From assembly GCF_017161265.1 (NCBI RefSeq), contig NZ_CP031393.1, positions 1,240,001-1,304,000 on the forward strand: a stretch of 64,000 nucleotides of DNA, in the 5' to 3' direction. Position numbers and translations under genes: made by a program. The notes beneath the pieces are model-generated. The model saw only the letters and a program-made list of their open reading frames with translations. It was not told the DNA's origin and ran no database searches. The DNA comes from Treponema medium. Its GTDB lineage: Bacteria; Spirochaetota; Spirochaetia; Treponematales; Treponemataceae. Below are positions 25,944-35,408 of the stretch, piece after piece. The stretch's first letter is position 1; every line of letters starts with the position of its first letter.

Positions 25944-26612
25944 CTAAAAACGAGGTTTCCGGTTTTTCCCCAATATAAAGAAATGCCAAGAACCGTAGGG
26001 CTTCCCATTAATGATAACATCTTGCGTGTGCTGCATACTGATAATATGTATGTCCTGCAAAAGCGCCGGAATGGTTTCCGCATCGGTAAAAAAGTGAGGA
26101 ATACCGTTTTCCGGCCCGTCTTCAACTTTAATGACGGTATTTTCATCAACAACGGGAAATCCTGCCTCCTTATAGCTCCACGCATTTTTTGAGCACAGCG
26201 TAAGATACACTTCGCCGCCGTTTTTTACGACCCGCCTTATCTCGGAAAGTATTTTTTTAATACCGGCAGTATCCGTATGAGAAATCACATGGTATGCAAG
26301 AAGGCAATCGAATGCATCATCCTGATACGGCAAAGCGCTCATATCGCCGCATTGAGCGGTAATCGGTAAATTTTGTTCCGCAGCGGTTGCACGCAGCCCC
26401 TCAACAGCACTCTCCGATAAATCGATTGACTGAACGGTAAAACCTTTCCTTGCAAAAAACAGCGAATGCCGCCCCAATCCGCAACCCAGATCAAGAAAAT
26501 GCGAATACCCCTTTTGCTTCCATCGCTCCGACAAATAATACGCAATTTCTGCCGGCCGGCACCATATATCCGTTTCTATTTTCTCCCAATCCCATGCTTT
26601 ATGTTCTACCAT
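25944..26612 (-). CDS. Class I SAM-dependent methyltransferase
   Basis: A 222-residue protein with the SAM-binding motif I FLDLGCGLGRHSLFFARKG, acidic motif II SIDLSE, CGDMSALPYQDDAFDCLL (motif III region) and the post-motif IRRVVKNGGEVYLTL. The substrate is unknown; a small metabolite is typical of this UbiE/Methyltransf_11-type group. ATG 26612 has AAGGTGG upstream, and the longer open frame has no better start. It lies between the AraC regulator and the sugar-binding lipoprotein gene on the same strand. It is separated from the latter by about 270 bases of hairpin repeats, so co-transcription is uncertain. Confidence 0.8.
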   Translation of the reverse strand: MVEHKAWDWEKIETDIWCRPAEIAYYLSERWKQKGYSHFLDLGCGLGRHSLFFARKGFTVQSIDLSESAVEGLRATAAEQNLPITAQCGDMSALPYQDDAFDCLLAYHVISHTDTAGIKKILSEIRRVVKNGGEVYLTLCSKNAWSYKEAGFPVVDENTVIKVEDGPENGIPHFFTDAETIPALLQDIHIISMQHTQDVIINGKPYGSWHFFILGKNRKPRF

Positions 26613-26655
26613 ATATATACCACCTTGCAGCTGCATAGAACCACGCCCGTCCTCG

Positions 26656-26745
26656 CTCAAGAATGTGCGTCCTTGCACATTCTTGGGCTACAAGTTTGCA
26701 GGAGCAAACTTGCTTCTGCTTGGAACCAGCGGCATCCGTGCCGCT
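26656..26745 (+). repeat. Type-A hairpin unit
   Basis: Long stem 26656-26687 (CAAGAATGTGC, loop GTCCTT), second stem CAAGTTTGC/GCAAACTTG at 26691-26712, linker CTTCTGCTTGGAACCA, and final stem AGCGGC/GCCGCT around ATCCGT at 26728-26745. Confidence 0.8.
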
Positions 26746-26760
26746 TCTGCCTTTCCAGCG

Positions 26761-26884
26761 CTTTTGAAAATAGACATCGCAGATGCTAGGAGCCTAGCCG
26801 AAATAAAGCGGAGGCGTACTTGTTGTACGTCGAGCATTTATTTCGGCGTAGCGACAACGCAGATGCGTTGTATATTTTCAAAAG
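26761..26884. repeat. Nested palindrome behind the solute-binding protein gene
   Basis: Outer arms are CTTTTGAAAATAGAC (26761-26775) and GTATATTTTCAAAAG (26870-26884). The inner 11-bp stem GCCGAAATAAA/TTTATTTCGGC lies at 26797-26807 and 26837-26847, with a further GCGTAC/GTACGT stem inside. It ends two bases from the stop codon of the solute-binding protein gene and could act as its terminator or 3' mRNA stabiliser. Confidence 0.7.
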
Positions 26885-26885
26885 T

Positions 26886-28571
26886 TTACTTGTATTGTCG
26901 ATTATACGCCCCCTGCATATTCGCCAAAACGGCGGGGAGCTGGAGCTTATCCAAATTCTTTAGATAGTTGTTCCATTCCGTATCGCTGTTGATATCCATA
27001 GTGCCGACCATAAATTTAACGGCGCTCTGGCGGATATAGTTGGCAAGTTCCTGCTTAATCGTGGAGAATTTTTCAATTTCTTCGGATGTGTACTTTAGCG
27101 GTGGAACTTCTTTTTTAACATCCGCATACGGCTTGTACAGGTTATGGGTTTCGTCGTAAAGGACTTTTTCAAGGTTTTTCGGTGCGTAGTAGTCGCCGCT
27201 GACGTCAACAGCCTGTCCGAGCCGGAACGCCGAAGTTTCCGCGATCGTCTGTCCTTGAATGAAGGTTACATTCTGCGGGTCTTTATCGTTCCACGCTTTC
27301 AGCTGCTTCCAAATTGCCTTTTTACCGTCTAAGCCGACGTCAGAGGCGGAAGCCCATGCCCATGCGTCTCCTTCATTACCGTATTTCTGCTTGAGCGTAC
27401 CTTCGGTGCTGTACATATAGTCAAAGTAGCGGAGAATTGCCTCGGCATACGGCGTTTTTGATGAAAGTACAAGCGCGCCGGTTCCCGGTACGGATAAAAA
27501 GTTTACCGCTTCGCGTACGCCCTTCGGCCCCTTTAACGGCGCAATAGCTTGGAAGTGCAGGAAACGTTCGCCGCTTAATGATGAGAATTGACCTCTCCAG
27601 CCGCCGGCGACAAAACCGACTACCGGTTGTGCGGAACTTTCTACCAGCTGTGTCAGCTGACTTGAATCTTGCGTAAAGGAACCGTTATAAATAAGCCCTT
27701 CTTTATAGAGCTTATTGATAAATTTCAATGCTTCGCGGTAGGCGGGCTTATTCACTGCAGTATCGATTTTTTTGCCATTCATCAAATAACCGGTATTCCC
27801 TTCCGCTCCCGCAGAGATATTGGTATCAAGATCGCAGTAGATAAACGAGTTGATGATAAAGCGTTCAACCTGATCATTCCAGCCGATAATGGAACCGGCA
27901 AGCGGGATTTCATCTTTTTTACCGTTACCGTTGGGATCGTTATCGCGGATGGCAACGAGCGTTTTATAGAATTCGTCGATGGTTTCCGGCACTTTAAGAC
28001 CGAGCTTATCGAGGAAGGGTTTGTACACAAACATCTTCGCGGCATTCGTACAATGATAGCATACTTCCAGACGAGGCAGCGAGTAGATGTTGCCGTCGGT
28101 CATAGTCATAAAGCCCATTGCTCCCGGAAAATCTTCTAAAGCCTTGGTTAAATTAGGCAAGGTACCGTCAGAGTAGAATTTATTGAGCGGCATAAACAAT
28201 TTTTCTTCGGCACCGTAGGTAGTTTCTTCTTTAAAACCGATCCCCATACCGAGAAAAGCGTCAGGCAAATCGCCGCCTGCAAGCGTAAGCGGTAATTTTT
28301 CCGATGCCGCTTGCTCCGGCACCATAATCCAGTTTACTTTAACGCCGGTCTTTTTTTCCATAAATTTGGAAAATTCGTTTGTGTTAAAGTCCTCAACGCA
28401 AGGCGGCTGAGCTACCATGATATTCACGGTAATAGGCTCGGTAACGATGGGGTACGTTCCCTTAGGGGTGTACTTTACCTTTGCCGCCGCCGCAGATTGC
28501 TCTTCTCCGCCCATCGCAAACAGACAGGCAGCGAGCGCTGCAACACACACAACACTGATAATCTTTTTCAT
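26886..28571 (-). CDS. Extracellular solute-binding lipoprotein (LplA-like), carbohydrate ABC importer
   Basis: A 561-residue periplasmic or surface-anchored binding protein. The signal peptide ends in LAAC (lipobox, Cys16). The mature part has the family-1 extracellular solute-binding layout of the LplA/YtcQ group, including DLPDAF, a calcium-loop-like DNDPNGNGKKDEIP, and VVGFVAGGW-type hinge segments. It should deliver an oligosaccharide to the two permeases encoded just upstream. AGGAGGGA precedes the ATG. No ATPase gene is nearby, as is usual for this group, where a shared MsmK-type ATPase serves several importers. The fucosidase gene on the other side suggests fucosylated glycans (inference). 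Confidence 0.88.
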   Translation of the reverse strand: MKKIISVVCVAALAACLFAMGGEEQSAAAAKVKYTPKGTYPIVTEPITVNIMVAQPPCVEDFNTNEFSKFMEKKTGVKVNWIMVPEQAASEKLPLTLAGGDLPDAFLGMGIGFKEETTYGAEEKLFMPLNKFYSDGTLPNLTKALEDFPGAMGFMTMTDGNIYSLPRLEVCYHCTNAAKMFVYKPFLDKLGLKVPETIDEFYKTLVAIRDNDPNGNGKKDEIPLAGSIIGWNDQVERFIINSFIYCDLDTNISAGAEGNTGYLMNGKKIDTAVNKPAYREALKFINKLYKEGLIYNGSFTQDSSQLTQLVESSAQPVVGFVAGGWRGQFSSLSGERFLHFQAIAPLKGPKGVREAVNFLSVPGTGALVLSSKTPYAEAILRYFDYMYSTEGTLKQKYGNEGDAWAWASASDVGLDGKKAIWKQLKAWNDKDPQNVTFIQGQTIAETSAFRLGQAVDVSGDYYAPKNLEKVLYDETHNLYKPYADVKKEVPPLKYTSEEIEKFSTIKQELANYIRQSAVKFMVGTMDINSDTEWNNYLKNLDKLQLPAVLANMQGAYNRQYK

Positions 28572-28642
28572 ATTCCCTCCTATCTAGTTTGATATCTAAT
28601 ATCGATATCTAAAATCGGCTTATAGCCTGATTTTCACTATTT

Positions 28643-29572
28643 TTAGCCCTTTACGGAGCCGATCATCACACCTTTTACAAAATATTTTTGTACAAACGGA
28701 TAGATAACCAACAGCGGCAGACTGGCCACCACGATAAGCGCATACTTAACGGTTTCCGCAAGTCCCTGTACACGGACGGCAGCGCTTACATCAGACAGCA
28801 TAGTCGGGTTCGTTTTATTCACGATTAAAATATTGCGCAGCACAATCTGCAGCGGATAGAGCTTTTTATCCTGCAAGAACACTAAGGCGTCAAAATAGCT
28901 GTTCCAAAGCACCACCGCATAAAAGAGCGACAGGACCGCGATAATAGCTCCCGACAACGGAAGCACCACGGTAAAGAAGAAGCGCAGATCGGAACATCCG
29001 TCTATTTGCGCCGCATCATACAGCTCATTGGTGATGGTTTCCTGCAAAAACGTGCGCGCGATGATAACGTTCCAAACATTGACCGCATTGGGGAGCACAA
29101 GCGCCCAGCGGGTATTGTAAAGTCCGATCCCTTTTACGACAAAATACAGCGGTATCAGTCCGCCGGAAAAGAGCATCGTCGCCATAATAAACTTAGTTAC
29201 GAATTTTCTTCCATAAAATTCTTTGCGCGAAAGCGGATATGCCAGCAGCATCGAAAGAGACACGCTAATAAAAGTTCCGAGCGCTACATAGATGATGGAG
29301 TTGAGGTATCCCAGTCCGATATCTTTGTTTGCAAAAACCGCCTTATATGCCGTTAAATCGAAATTGACCGGAAAGAGCGTAACCCGATGCTCAATCACCG
29401 CCTTAGGGTCGCTTAAAGAACAGGCAATAATATACAATAGCGGATACAAAACGATGATAAAGCAGAGCGCTAAAAAGACATTATTGATCCCGTTGAATAA
29501 ATTATCAAAAGGCGTTTCCCGAATTTTCGACGATTGTTGTTTCTTCCATATAAAATGCTGAGTTTTTACCAT
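28643..29572 (-). CDS. Carbohydrate ABC transporter permease (LplC/YtcP-like)
   Basis: A 309-residue inner-membrane permease with six predicted helices. The cytoplasmic EAA loop is ELYDAAQIDGCSDLRFFFTVVLPLSG, shown here in two parts: ELYDAAQIDGCSDL and the following FFFTVVLPLSG. The C-terminus ends YPFVQKYFVKGVMIGSVKG, the standard end of CUT1 'MalG-like' subunits. Its first codons overlap the end of the preceding permease gene by seven bases, so the two are coupled. The solute-binding protein gene follows 70 bases downstream. Confidence 0.92.
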   Translation of the reverse strand: MVKTQHFIWKKQQSSKIRETPFDNLFNGINNVFLALCFIIVLYPLLYIIACSLSDPKAVIEHRVTLFPVNFDLTAYKAVFANKDIGLGYLNSIIYVALGTFISVSLSMLLAYPLSRKEFYGRKFVTKFIMATMLFSGGLIPLYFVVKGIGLYNTRWALVLPNAVNVWNVIIARTFLQETITNELYDAAQIDGCSDLRFFFTVVLPLSGAIIAVLSLFYAVVLWNSYFDALVFLQDKKLYPLQIVLRNILIVNKTNPTMLSDVSAAVRVQGLAETVKYALIVVASLPLLVIYPFVQKYFVKGVMIGSVKG

Positions 29573-30480
29573 AACCCGCCGTCCTTTTGTCGCAGCTTTG
29601 CAAGATAATTGAAGAGCAGAATAAGCGCTACGTTGATAATAGAATTGATAACGCCGATAGCGGTCGAATAGCTGAAATCGTTATTGACCAACCCCATCTT
29701 ATACACGTATGTCGACATGATTTCGGCGGTTTCAAGGTTGAGCGGATTTTGCATCAAAAACGCCTTTTCAAAACCTAAGCTCATAACAAAGCCCATGTTC
29801 AAAATAAACATGATAACGATCGTGTTTCTGATACAGGGTAAATCGATATACCAAATTTTCTGAAATTTATTTACGCCGTCTACACGCGCGGCTTCATATA
29901 ATCCGGGGTCGACGGAGGTAAGCGCTGCAAGATAAATAATGGCATTATAACCGGTATTCTGCCACAAGGCCGACCATACATAGATATGCCGGAAAAGTTT
30001 CGGCTCCCCCATAAAATTTAAGGGCTCAAGCCCGAATTCCGCCCGTATCACATTGAACAGTCCCAACGCAGGATCCATAAACTGCATTAAAATTGAGACC
30101 ATAACCACCGTCGAAATAAAATACGGCGCATACGTTACCATTTGAACGGATTTACGCCAGAGCTTATTTTGCGTTTCGTTCAAGGCAAGCGCCATAATGA
30201 CCGCAATAGGAATTGAAGCAAACAGCGCATACATACTCAGGATGAATGTATTCCACATAATCTGCAGTGCAGAAGGATTACTGAAGAATTTGACAAACTG
30301 CGCCAAACCTACCCACGGACTTCCCCAAATACCTTTCGAAATACGGTATTTTTTGAACGCAAGCAGGATACCGTACATCGGCACGTACTTAAATATGATA
30401 AAATACAGCATCGGTAAGGCAATAATGACATAAAACTGCCAATGCGCACATATTTGACGTTTCGCGTTTTTACTTAACAT
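29566..30480 (-). CDS. Carbohydrate ABC transporter permease (LplB-like)
   Basis: A 304-residue membrane protein and first gene of the importer operon. The N-terminus (FYVIIALPMLYFIIFKYVPM, then YGILLAFKKY) and the EAA loop near GLYEAARVDGVNKFQKIWYI mark it as the LplB/YteP-type 'MalF-like' partner. The start ATG has no evident Shine-Dalgarno, but an AT-rich TAATACTATAT tract precedes it. It is divergent from the alpha-L-fucosidase gene, so the ~220-base gap 30481-30700 must hold both promoters. I could not assign either promoter confidently. Confidence 0.92.
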   Translation of the reverse strand: MLSKNAKRQICAHWQFYVIIALPMLYFIIFKYVPMYGILLAFKKYRISKGIWGSPWVGLAQFVKFFSNPSALQIMWNTFILSMYALFASIPIAVIMALALNETQNKLWRKSVQMVTYAPYFISTVVMVSILMQFMDPALGLFNVIRAEFGLEPLNFMGEPKLFRHIYVWSALWQNTGYNAIIYLAALTSVDPGLYEAARVDGVNKFQKIWYIDLPCIRNTIVIMFILNMGFVMSLGFEKAFLMQNPLNLETAEIMSTYVYKMGLVNNDFSYSTAIGVINSIINVALILLFNYLAKLRQKDGGLW

Positions 30481-30700
30481 ATATATAGTATTACATCGGT
30501 TTTTCCGATTTGAAAGTGTTGATATTTAAAAATCAGGTATGCTGATATAAAAAAAAGAGGTATTTTATGTAAAAAAGGTCATTTTTTGAACATCATCGAA
30601 ATACCCCTTTATTTTGCCGGCATATCAAGTACAATAGTTGCACAGACGTACCGTTATTCGTGTGGAGGGTTTGAATACCCCGACGCTGTTCGGAGGATAT

Positions 30701-32122
30701 ATGAAAACAAGTTTATATACGGAACATCAATTACAGACAATACAGAGGTGGCAAAACCTGCAATTCGGTATGTTTATCCACTTCGGCCTCTACTCGCTTG
30801 CGGGAGGCTGCTGGAAGGGACAGCCCGTCAGAAGGGGGTATTGTGAACAAATACTTTCGCACGGGGAGCTGCCGCAAGCCGACTATGAAGCTTTACTGCA
30901 TGAATTTCTCATACCCGATTTCAATGCGGAAGCGATTGTTCGCCTCGCCAAAGCTGCCGGAATGCGTTATGTAGTGGTTACCTCGAAGCATCATGACGGC
31001 TTTTGTCTTTTTAATACAAAAACTACATCTTATAATAGTATGAATGCGGCTTGTAAGCGGGATATCGTTGCCGAACTCAGTGCGGCTTGTAAAAAAGAAG
31101 GGCTTGCGTTCGGAGTATATTTTTCACTCATCGACTGGCATTGCCCTGATGCTCTTCCGATAAGCGCTCATAATTCCGACCATATTTCGCCAAAACACCA
31201 TGAATATAACTGTGCTCAGTTAACCGAACTGCTGACAAACTACGGCGAGATTTGCGAATTATGGCTCGATATGGGATACCCGACTGCCGAACAATCACAA
31301 GATATGTATGCGCTTGTGCATTCACTTCAAAAACACATTATGATTAACGGGCGTATATGGAACGATATGGGCGACTTTGCTACACTCCCTGATAATGCAA
31401 TGCCCGAATTGCCGGTGAATGAATACGAATTAAACATCCCATGGCAAACACCGGCTTCTATTTATAAAGAAACATGGGGGTATAAAAGCTGGCAGGAACG
31501 CGGCAGCATTGATGAAAAAATTGCCGAATTAACCGGAAGTTTACGCCGTGTCGTATCCGGCGGCGGTAACTACCTTCTGAATATCGGGCCGGATAATACC
31601 GGTAAGGTTATTCCTTTTGAAAAAGAAGTCTTAGAGGGGATCGGCCGCAATTTACGCGAAACCCCTCTTCCGCCCGCGCACAGTTTCGGTAGGGATGAAG
31701 GTCAAACCGCAGCGTTTCATGTTCCCCCTATTCAAGCAGAAAAAGACGGTTCTTTCCGGTTGACCGTTTGTACAAACCTCTTTCGCTATACGGGCGGTGA
31801 ATACTATACCCTGCGGCCGATTATAACGGGAAAACGCTGGAGATTGGCTGTTCCACCTGAATCTACCCAAACGGTCTTTCTGTTGGGCTGGAAGTGTGTC
31901 GCTCCTCTAAAAGAAGATATAAAGCTCTGCTTTGAAGATGACGATACACGGCTGTATTTTTCGCTTCGCAAGGGAAAAACATGCGGTCTTATCAGCTCCT
32001 GCTACCGCTTACCGCAAAACCGCCGTATATGCACACTGGAGCTTTCCACCGTTGGGGCACCCCACTGCCGCGGGGAACTCATCCCTGACAGCATGGTGCT
32101 GACCTTGGAAAAAGCCGAGTAA
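30701..32122 (+). CDS. Alpha-L-fucosidase, GH29
   Basis: A 473-residue cytoplasmic glycosidase without a signal peptide. GH29 landmarks are FGMFIHFGLYSLAGG near the N-terminus, YVVVTSKHHDGFCLF, VYFSLIDWHCPD, and ICELWLDMGY containing the nucleophile Asp. The SGGGNYLLNIGPDNTGKV block is typical of the family. It should release terminal L-fucose from imported oligosaccharides. ATG 30701 has CGGAGG at good spacing. It is divergent from the ABC importer operon, and together with the AraC regulator they form a glycan-use locus. Confidence 0.92.
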   Translation: MKTSLYTEHQLQTIQRWQNLQFGMFIHFGLYSLAGGCWKGQPVRRGYCEQILSHGELPQADYEALLHEFLIPDFNAEAIVRLAKAAGMRYVVVTSKHHDGFCLFNTKTTSYNSMNAACKRDIVAELSAACKKEGLAFGVYFSLIDWHCPDALPISAHNSDHISPKHHEYNCAQLTELLTNYGEICELWLDMGYPTAEQSQDMYALVHSLQKHIMINGRIWNDMGDFATLPDNAMPELPVNEYELNIPWQTPASIYKETWGYKSWQERGSIDEKIAELTGSLRRVVSGGGNYLLNIGPDNTGKVIPFEKEVLEGIGRNLRETPLPPAHSFGRDEGQTAAFHVPPIQAEKDGSFRLTVCTNLFRYTGGEYYTLRPIITGKRWRLAVPPESTQTVFLLGWKCVAPLKEDIKLCFEDDDTRLYFSLRKGKTCGLISSCYRLPQNRRICTLELSTVGAPHCRGELIPDSMVLTLEKAE

Positions 32123-32430
32123 ATCGCGCTTCCTTTTTATTATTCCATCCTTATAATAAATTCGATTTTTCAACAGGCAGTGTATCAAAAAGAATTTTTT
32201 CTGATACATCAATAACAGCCGAATCGTATTTTTAATGGAAAAATCTTTATGCAATGTTATACCTCTCCAAGTTCATTGATTGAATACAGACTTTTAATAC
32301 GTCTTACTTTATCTTGGACAAATGTGTAATAATATTTAAAATTGCTGAGCTATATGGAACAACTGGCTTTTTATTTAGTAAAACTATAAAAAAAGAGTTT
32401 TTTGTGATATAATAAAAGTGAATTAAGGAG
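32123..32430. other. Intergenic region with a shared repeat remnant
   Basis: No gene is supported. There is a weak hairpin TGTATCA/TGATACA at 32181-32211. A stretch at about 32236-32275 (GGAAAAAT, TTATGCAATGTTATA, CCAAGTTCA) recurs at about 39209-39245. Confidence 0.5.
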
Positions 32431-35307
32431 GTGATTTTTATTAGCTATTTTGGCGATTTATATGATGAATTAAGATTTCCGATCGCAATTGGGAATAAAA
32501 CAGGGTTAAGAAATGCCCAAATTGGGGCAATATATGCTGTTGCTTCTTATTCAACATTGGATTCAAAAGGGGCAGCAGTTATTGTTATGCCAACAGGGTC
32601 AGGGAAAACAACTGTTATTATGATGATGCCATACCTTTTGAAAAAGAATAAAGTATTAATTGTAACTCCTAGTAGTATGGTAAGAAGTCAAATTGCAAAT
32701 GATTATGAAAATTTACACACTTTAAAATATATTGGTGTTTTATCAAAAGAAACAAAAACACCCTGTATATACGAAGCTAAGCATTTGTATGATAAAAATG
32801 ATGAATCGAATATATTGGGAGCAGATGTAATAATAGCTACCCCTCAAGTAGCGGCTTCGATTTCTGAAGAACAAATTCGAACTACTTTTGATTATGTCAT
32901 TATTGATGAAGCACATCATGTTCCTGCTCCAACGTGGCAACGAATAGTAAAAAACATGATTAATATTCCATTTTTATTAGTTACAGCAACTCCTTTTAGA
33001 TTGGACAAAAAAGAAATAAAAGGGAAAACTGTTTATAACTATCCTCTATCAAGAGCCTATAAAGACGGTATTTTTGGTGAAATATTATTCAATCCGGTAG
33101 AAGAAGGACCAGAAAAGGATAAGCGGATTGCTTTGGAGGCAGAAAGAATTTTATTTAATGACAGGGAAAGTGGATATGAACATTTTTTAATGGTCAGAAC
33201 AGATACAAAAAATAAGGCAAGAGATTTAGAAGACCTATATAAAGAACTTACAAAATTAAAATTGAAACGTATTGATAGTACAATGCCTATAAGGAGGGTA
33301 GAAAAGACTATAGATTTACTTAGAAGAAAAGAACTTGACGGTATTATTTGTGTAGATATGTTGGGAGAAGGTTTTGATTTCCCTAATTTGAAAATTGCTG
33401 CTATACATGAACCGCATAAATCTCTTGCTAGTACTTTACAATTCATAGGTCGTTTTGCAAGAACTAATGCTGAAAGAATTGGAACTGCAAAGTTTATAGC
33501 AATGAATGACGATAATCTAAAAATTGAAAATCATAAATTATATGCAAGTGATGCTGCATGGCAAGATATGATAATCACTATGTCAGAAGAAAAAATCGAA
33601 GGAGATTTGGAAGTTAGTGAGATGCTTAGTCAGTTCACAAAACCTGAAGATCAAGAAGAAATAATACCGTTGAATAGCATTAAACCTAATTGTCATGCAA
33701 AAGTTTATAAAGTTTCAAATTTCAATATACATGGAGCTTTTCCAGAAAATCTACAAATTGGGGAGAATGTCTATAGAAGCGAAGGAACCAATTCAATTGT
33801 TGGAATTTCAAAGATAAGTAGTAAACCATTATGGCTAGATGGAGATTGTGTATTCAATAATGAGTTTGGATTGTATATTGTTCACTATCAACCAAATACG
33901 AATCTGCTTTTTATATATTCACAGAATAAAACAGAAGTGGTATATGAATCAATAGTAGCATCTTTTGCAGAACATTACGATAAGATTCCGCGAGATGAAA
34001 TGAATAGAGTACTGGCAGATTTTTCTGATTATGAGTTTTTTAACACTGGAATGCAGAATAGGTATTCGGAAAGTGGAGAATCCTATAGAATTTATGCTGG
34101 CTCAAATACAGCTGCATCAATTGATGAAACAACAGGTAAAATGTTATCTGCAGGGCATGCATTTTGTAAGGTTAAAAAAGATAGTTTAGAAAGTACTATT
34201 GGTTATAGTAGTGGGTCAAAATTTTGGAGTAGTTCCTATGTAACTATTCCTGAATATATTAAATGGTGTGATTTTTTCGGGGTAAAAATTTCTAATAATA
34301 AATTAAGAGTAAAAACAAATACAAATTATGATAAATTGCCAATACCTGTTAGAATTATAGAATATGAAAGAGATATACTGTTTTGTTTTTTTAATAGTAA
34401 AGCATTTATATCACCTTGTACTATAGTATATAGAGAAAATTTAGATGAGAAAGCATTAATTACAGATGTTATATTTAAAATTATAGAGGTAAAGAAAAAT
34501 AATATTAAATTTGAAGTTCAGTTATTTGGTGTAACTGAAGTTCTAACTTGTGATTTGACGGGAAAATATAATTCAGAAAAGGAAGAATTCATTTGCAAAA
34601 ATGGAAAAGAAGAATGTTCATTGGCTGAGTATTTTTCTAATAATCCTCTTTCGTTCAAGACGGCCGATGATACAGTTTATTGCGGACAAGAAGTATTAAA
34701 AGGTAGTCTGGAATTGGAAAAATATGACCCGAGCTGTATTTGTGCATTGAAATGGGCTGATATGAAGGTTAACACAAGCTTGGAGTGTGGAATTGGGATT
34801 GATGGGATGATTTCCATTCAAGACGGACTTAAAAAATATTTAGAAGAAAAATCAAAATTTTCGCATATTATATTTGATCATGGAACGGGTGAGATTGCGG
34901 ATTTTATTACTGTTGAAGAAAAAAGTAATTTTGTATATGTGGAGATGTATCATTGCAAAGCAAAGAAAGGTCGAGCATACAATTCATCAGTTAATGATGT
35001 ATATGAAGTAACTCAGCAGGCTATAAAAAGCTCTATATGGGTTAGATCTAAAGCAATGCTGCTTAAGAAAATTAATGATAGAGTGTTGAGTGCTAACAAT
35101 GATAAATTTGTAAGAGGAGAATTTAAAACCTTAAAAGAAATATTGCAAAGTTCAAAAGTTTTACAGGTAAAAGTTTATATTGTACAGCCTGCCATTAGCA
35201 AGTCTGCTGAGATTCCAGATAAAATTGGTACTATACTTTCGGCTGCAACATCGTTTATTAAAAATACAGGTAAGATCAAAGACCTATTGGTAATTGGAAG
35301 CGAATAA
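32431..35307 (+). CDS. DEAD/DEAH-box SF2 helicase with large C-terminal region, possible defence protein
   Basis: A 958-residue protein. The N-terminal third is a superfamily 2 helicase: Walker A MPTGSGKTTV near residue 54, DEAH near 158, TATPFR, and motif VI FIGRFARTN near 340. The ~550 residues behind it match no family I can name. Near residues 815-840 an Asp, then GTGEIADFI, then VEMYHCKAKKG resembles a PD-(D/E)xK-type nuclease core (uncertain). The gene is strongly AT-rich, has no operon partner and looks horizontally acquired. Its start is odd: a textbook AAGGAGG is followed by no in-frame ATG. GTG 32431 touches that site, while ATT 32440 is at ideal spacing. Confidence 0.75.
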   Translation: MIFISYFGDLYDELRFPIAIGNKTGLRNAQIGAIYAVASYSTLDSKGAAVIVMPTGSGKTTVIMMMPYLLKKNKVLIVTPSSMVRSQIANDYENLHTLKYIGVLSKETKTPCIYEAKHLYDKNDESNILGADVIIATPQVAASISEEQIRTTFDYVIIDEAHHVPAPTWQRIVKNMINIPFLLVTATPFRLDKKEIKGKTVYNYPLSRAYKDGIFGEILFNPVEEGPEKDKRIALEAERILFNDRESGYEHFLMVRTDTKNKARDLEDLYKELTKLKLKRIDSTMPIRRVEKTIDLLRRKELDGIICVDMLGEGFDFPNLKIAAIHEPHKSLASTLQFIGRFARTNAERIGTAKFIAMNDDNLKIENHKLYASDAAWQDMIITMSEEKIEGDLEVSEMLSQFTKPEDQEEIIPLNSIKPNCHAKVYKVSNFNIHGAFPENLQIGENVYRSEGTNSIVGISKISSKPLWLDGDCVFNNEFGLYIVHYQPNTNLLFIYSQNKTEVVYESIVASFAEHYDKIPRDEMNRVLADFSDYEFFNTGMQNRYSESGESYRIYAGSNTAASIDETTGKMLSAGHAFCKVKKDSLESTIGYSSGSKFWSSSYVTIPEYIKWCDFFGVKISNNKLRVKTNTNYDKLPIPVRIIEYERDILFCFFNSKAFISPCTIVYRENLDEKALITDVIFKIIEVKKNNIKFEVQLFGVTEVLTCDLTGKYNSEKEEFICKNGKEECSLAEYFSNNPLSFKTADDTVYCGQEVLKGSLELEKYDPSCICALKWADMKVNTSLECGIGIDGMISIQDGLKKYLEEKSKFSHIIFDHGTGEIADFITVEEKSNFVYVEMYHCKAKKGRAYNSSVNDVYEVTQQAIKSSIWVRSKAMLLKKINDRVLSANNDKFVRGEFKTLKEILQSSKVLQVKVYIVQPAISKSAEIPDKIGTILSAATSFIKNTGKIKDLLVIGSE

Positions 35308-35408
35308 TGGATGGAGAATAAAATAATAAGCTTTTTATAAAAGATTGTTTAAAAACTAGTAAGAGTACATTTTATAAGATGAAAACAATAATTAAATTCC
35401 CATCCTCA

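Noticed and set aside
27669-28139. 156-codon plus-strand frame inside the solute-binding gene
   Set aside because: Shadow of a well-supported lipoprotein gene on the other strand, without its own start signals.
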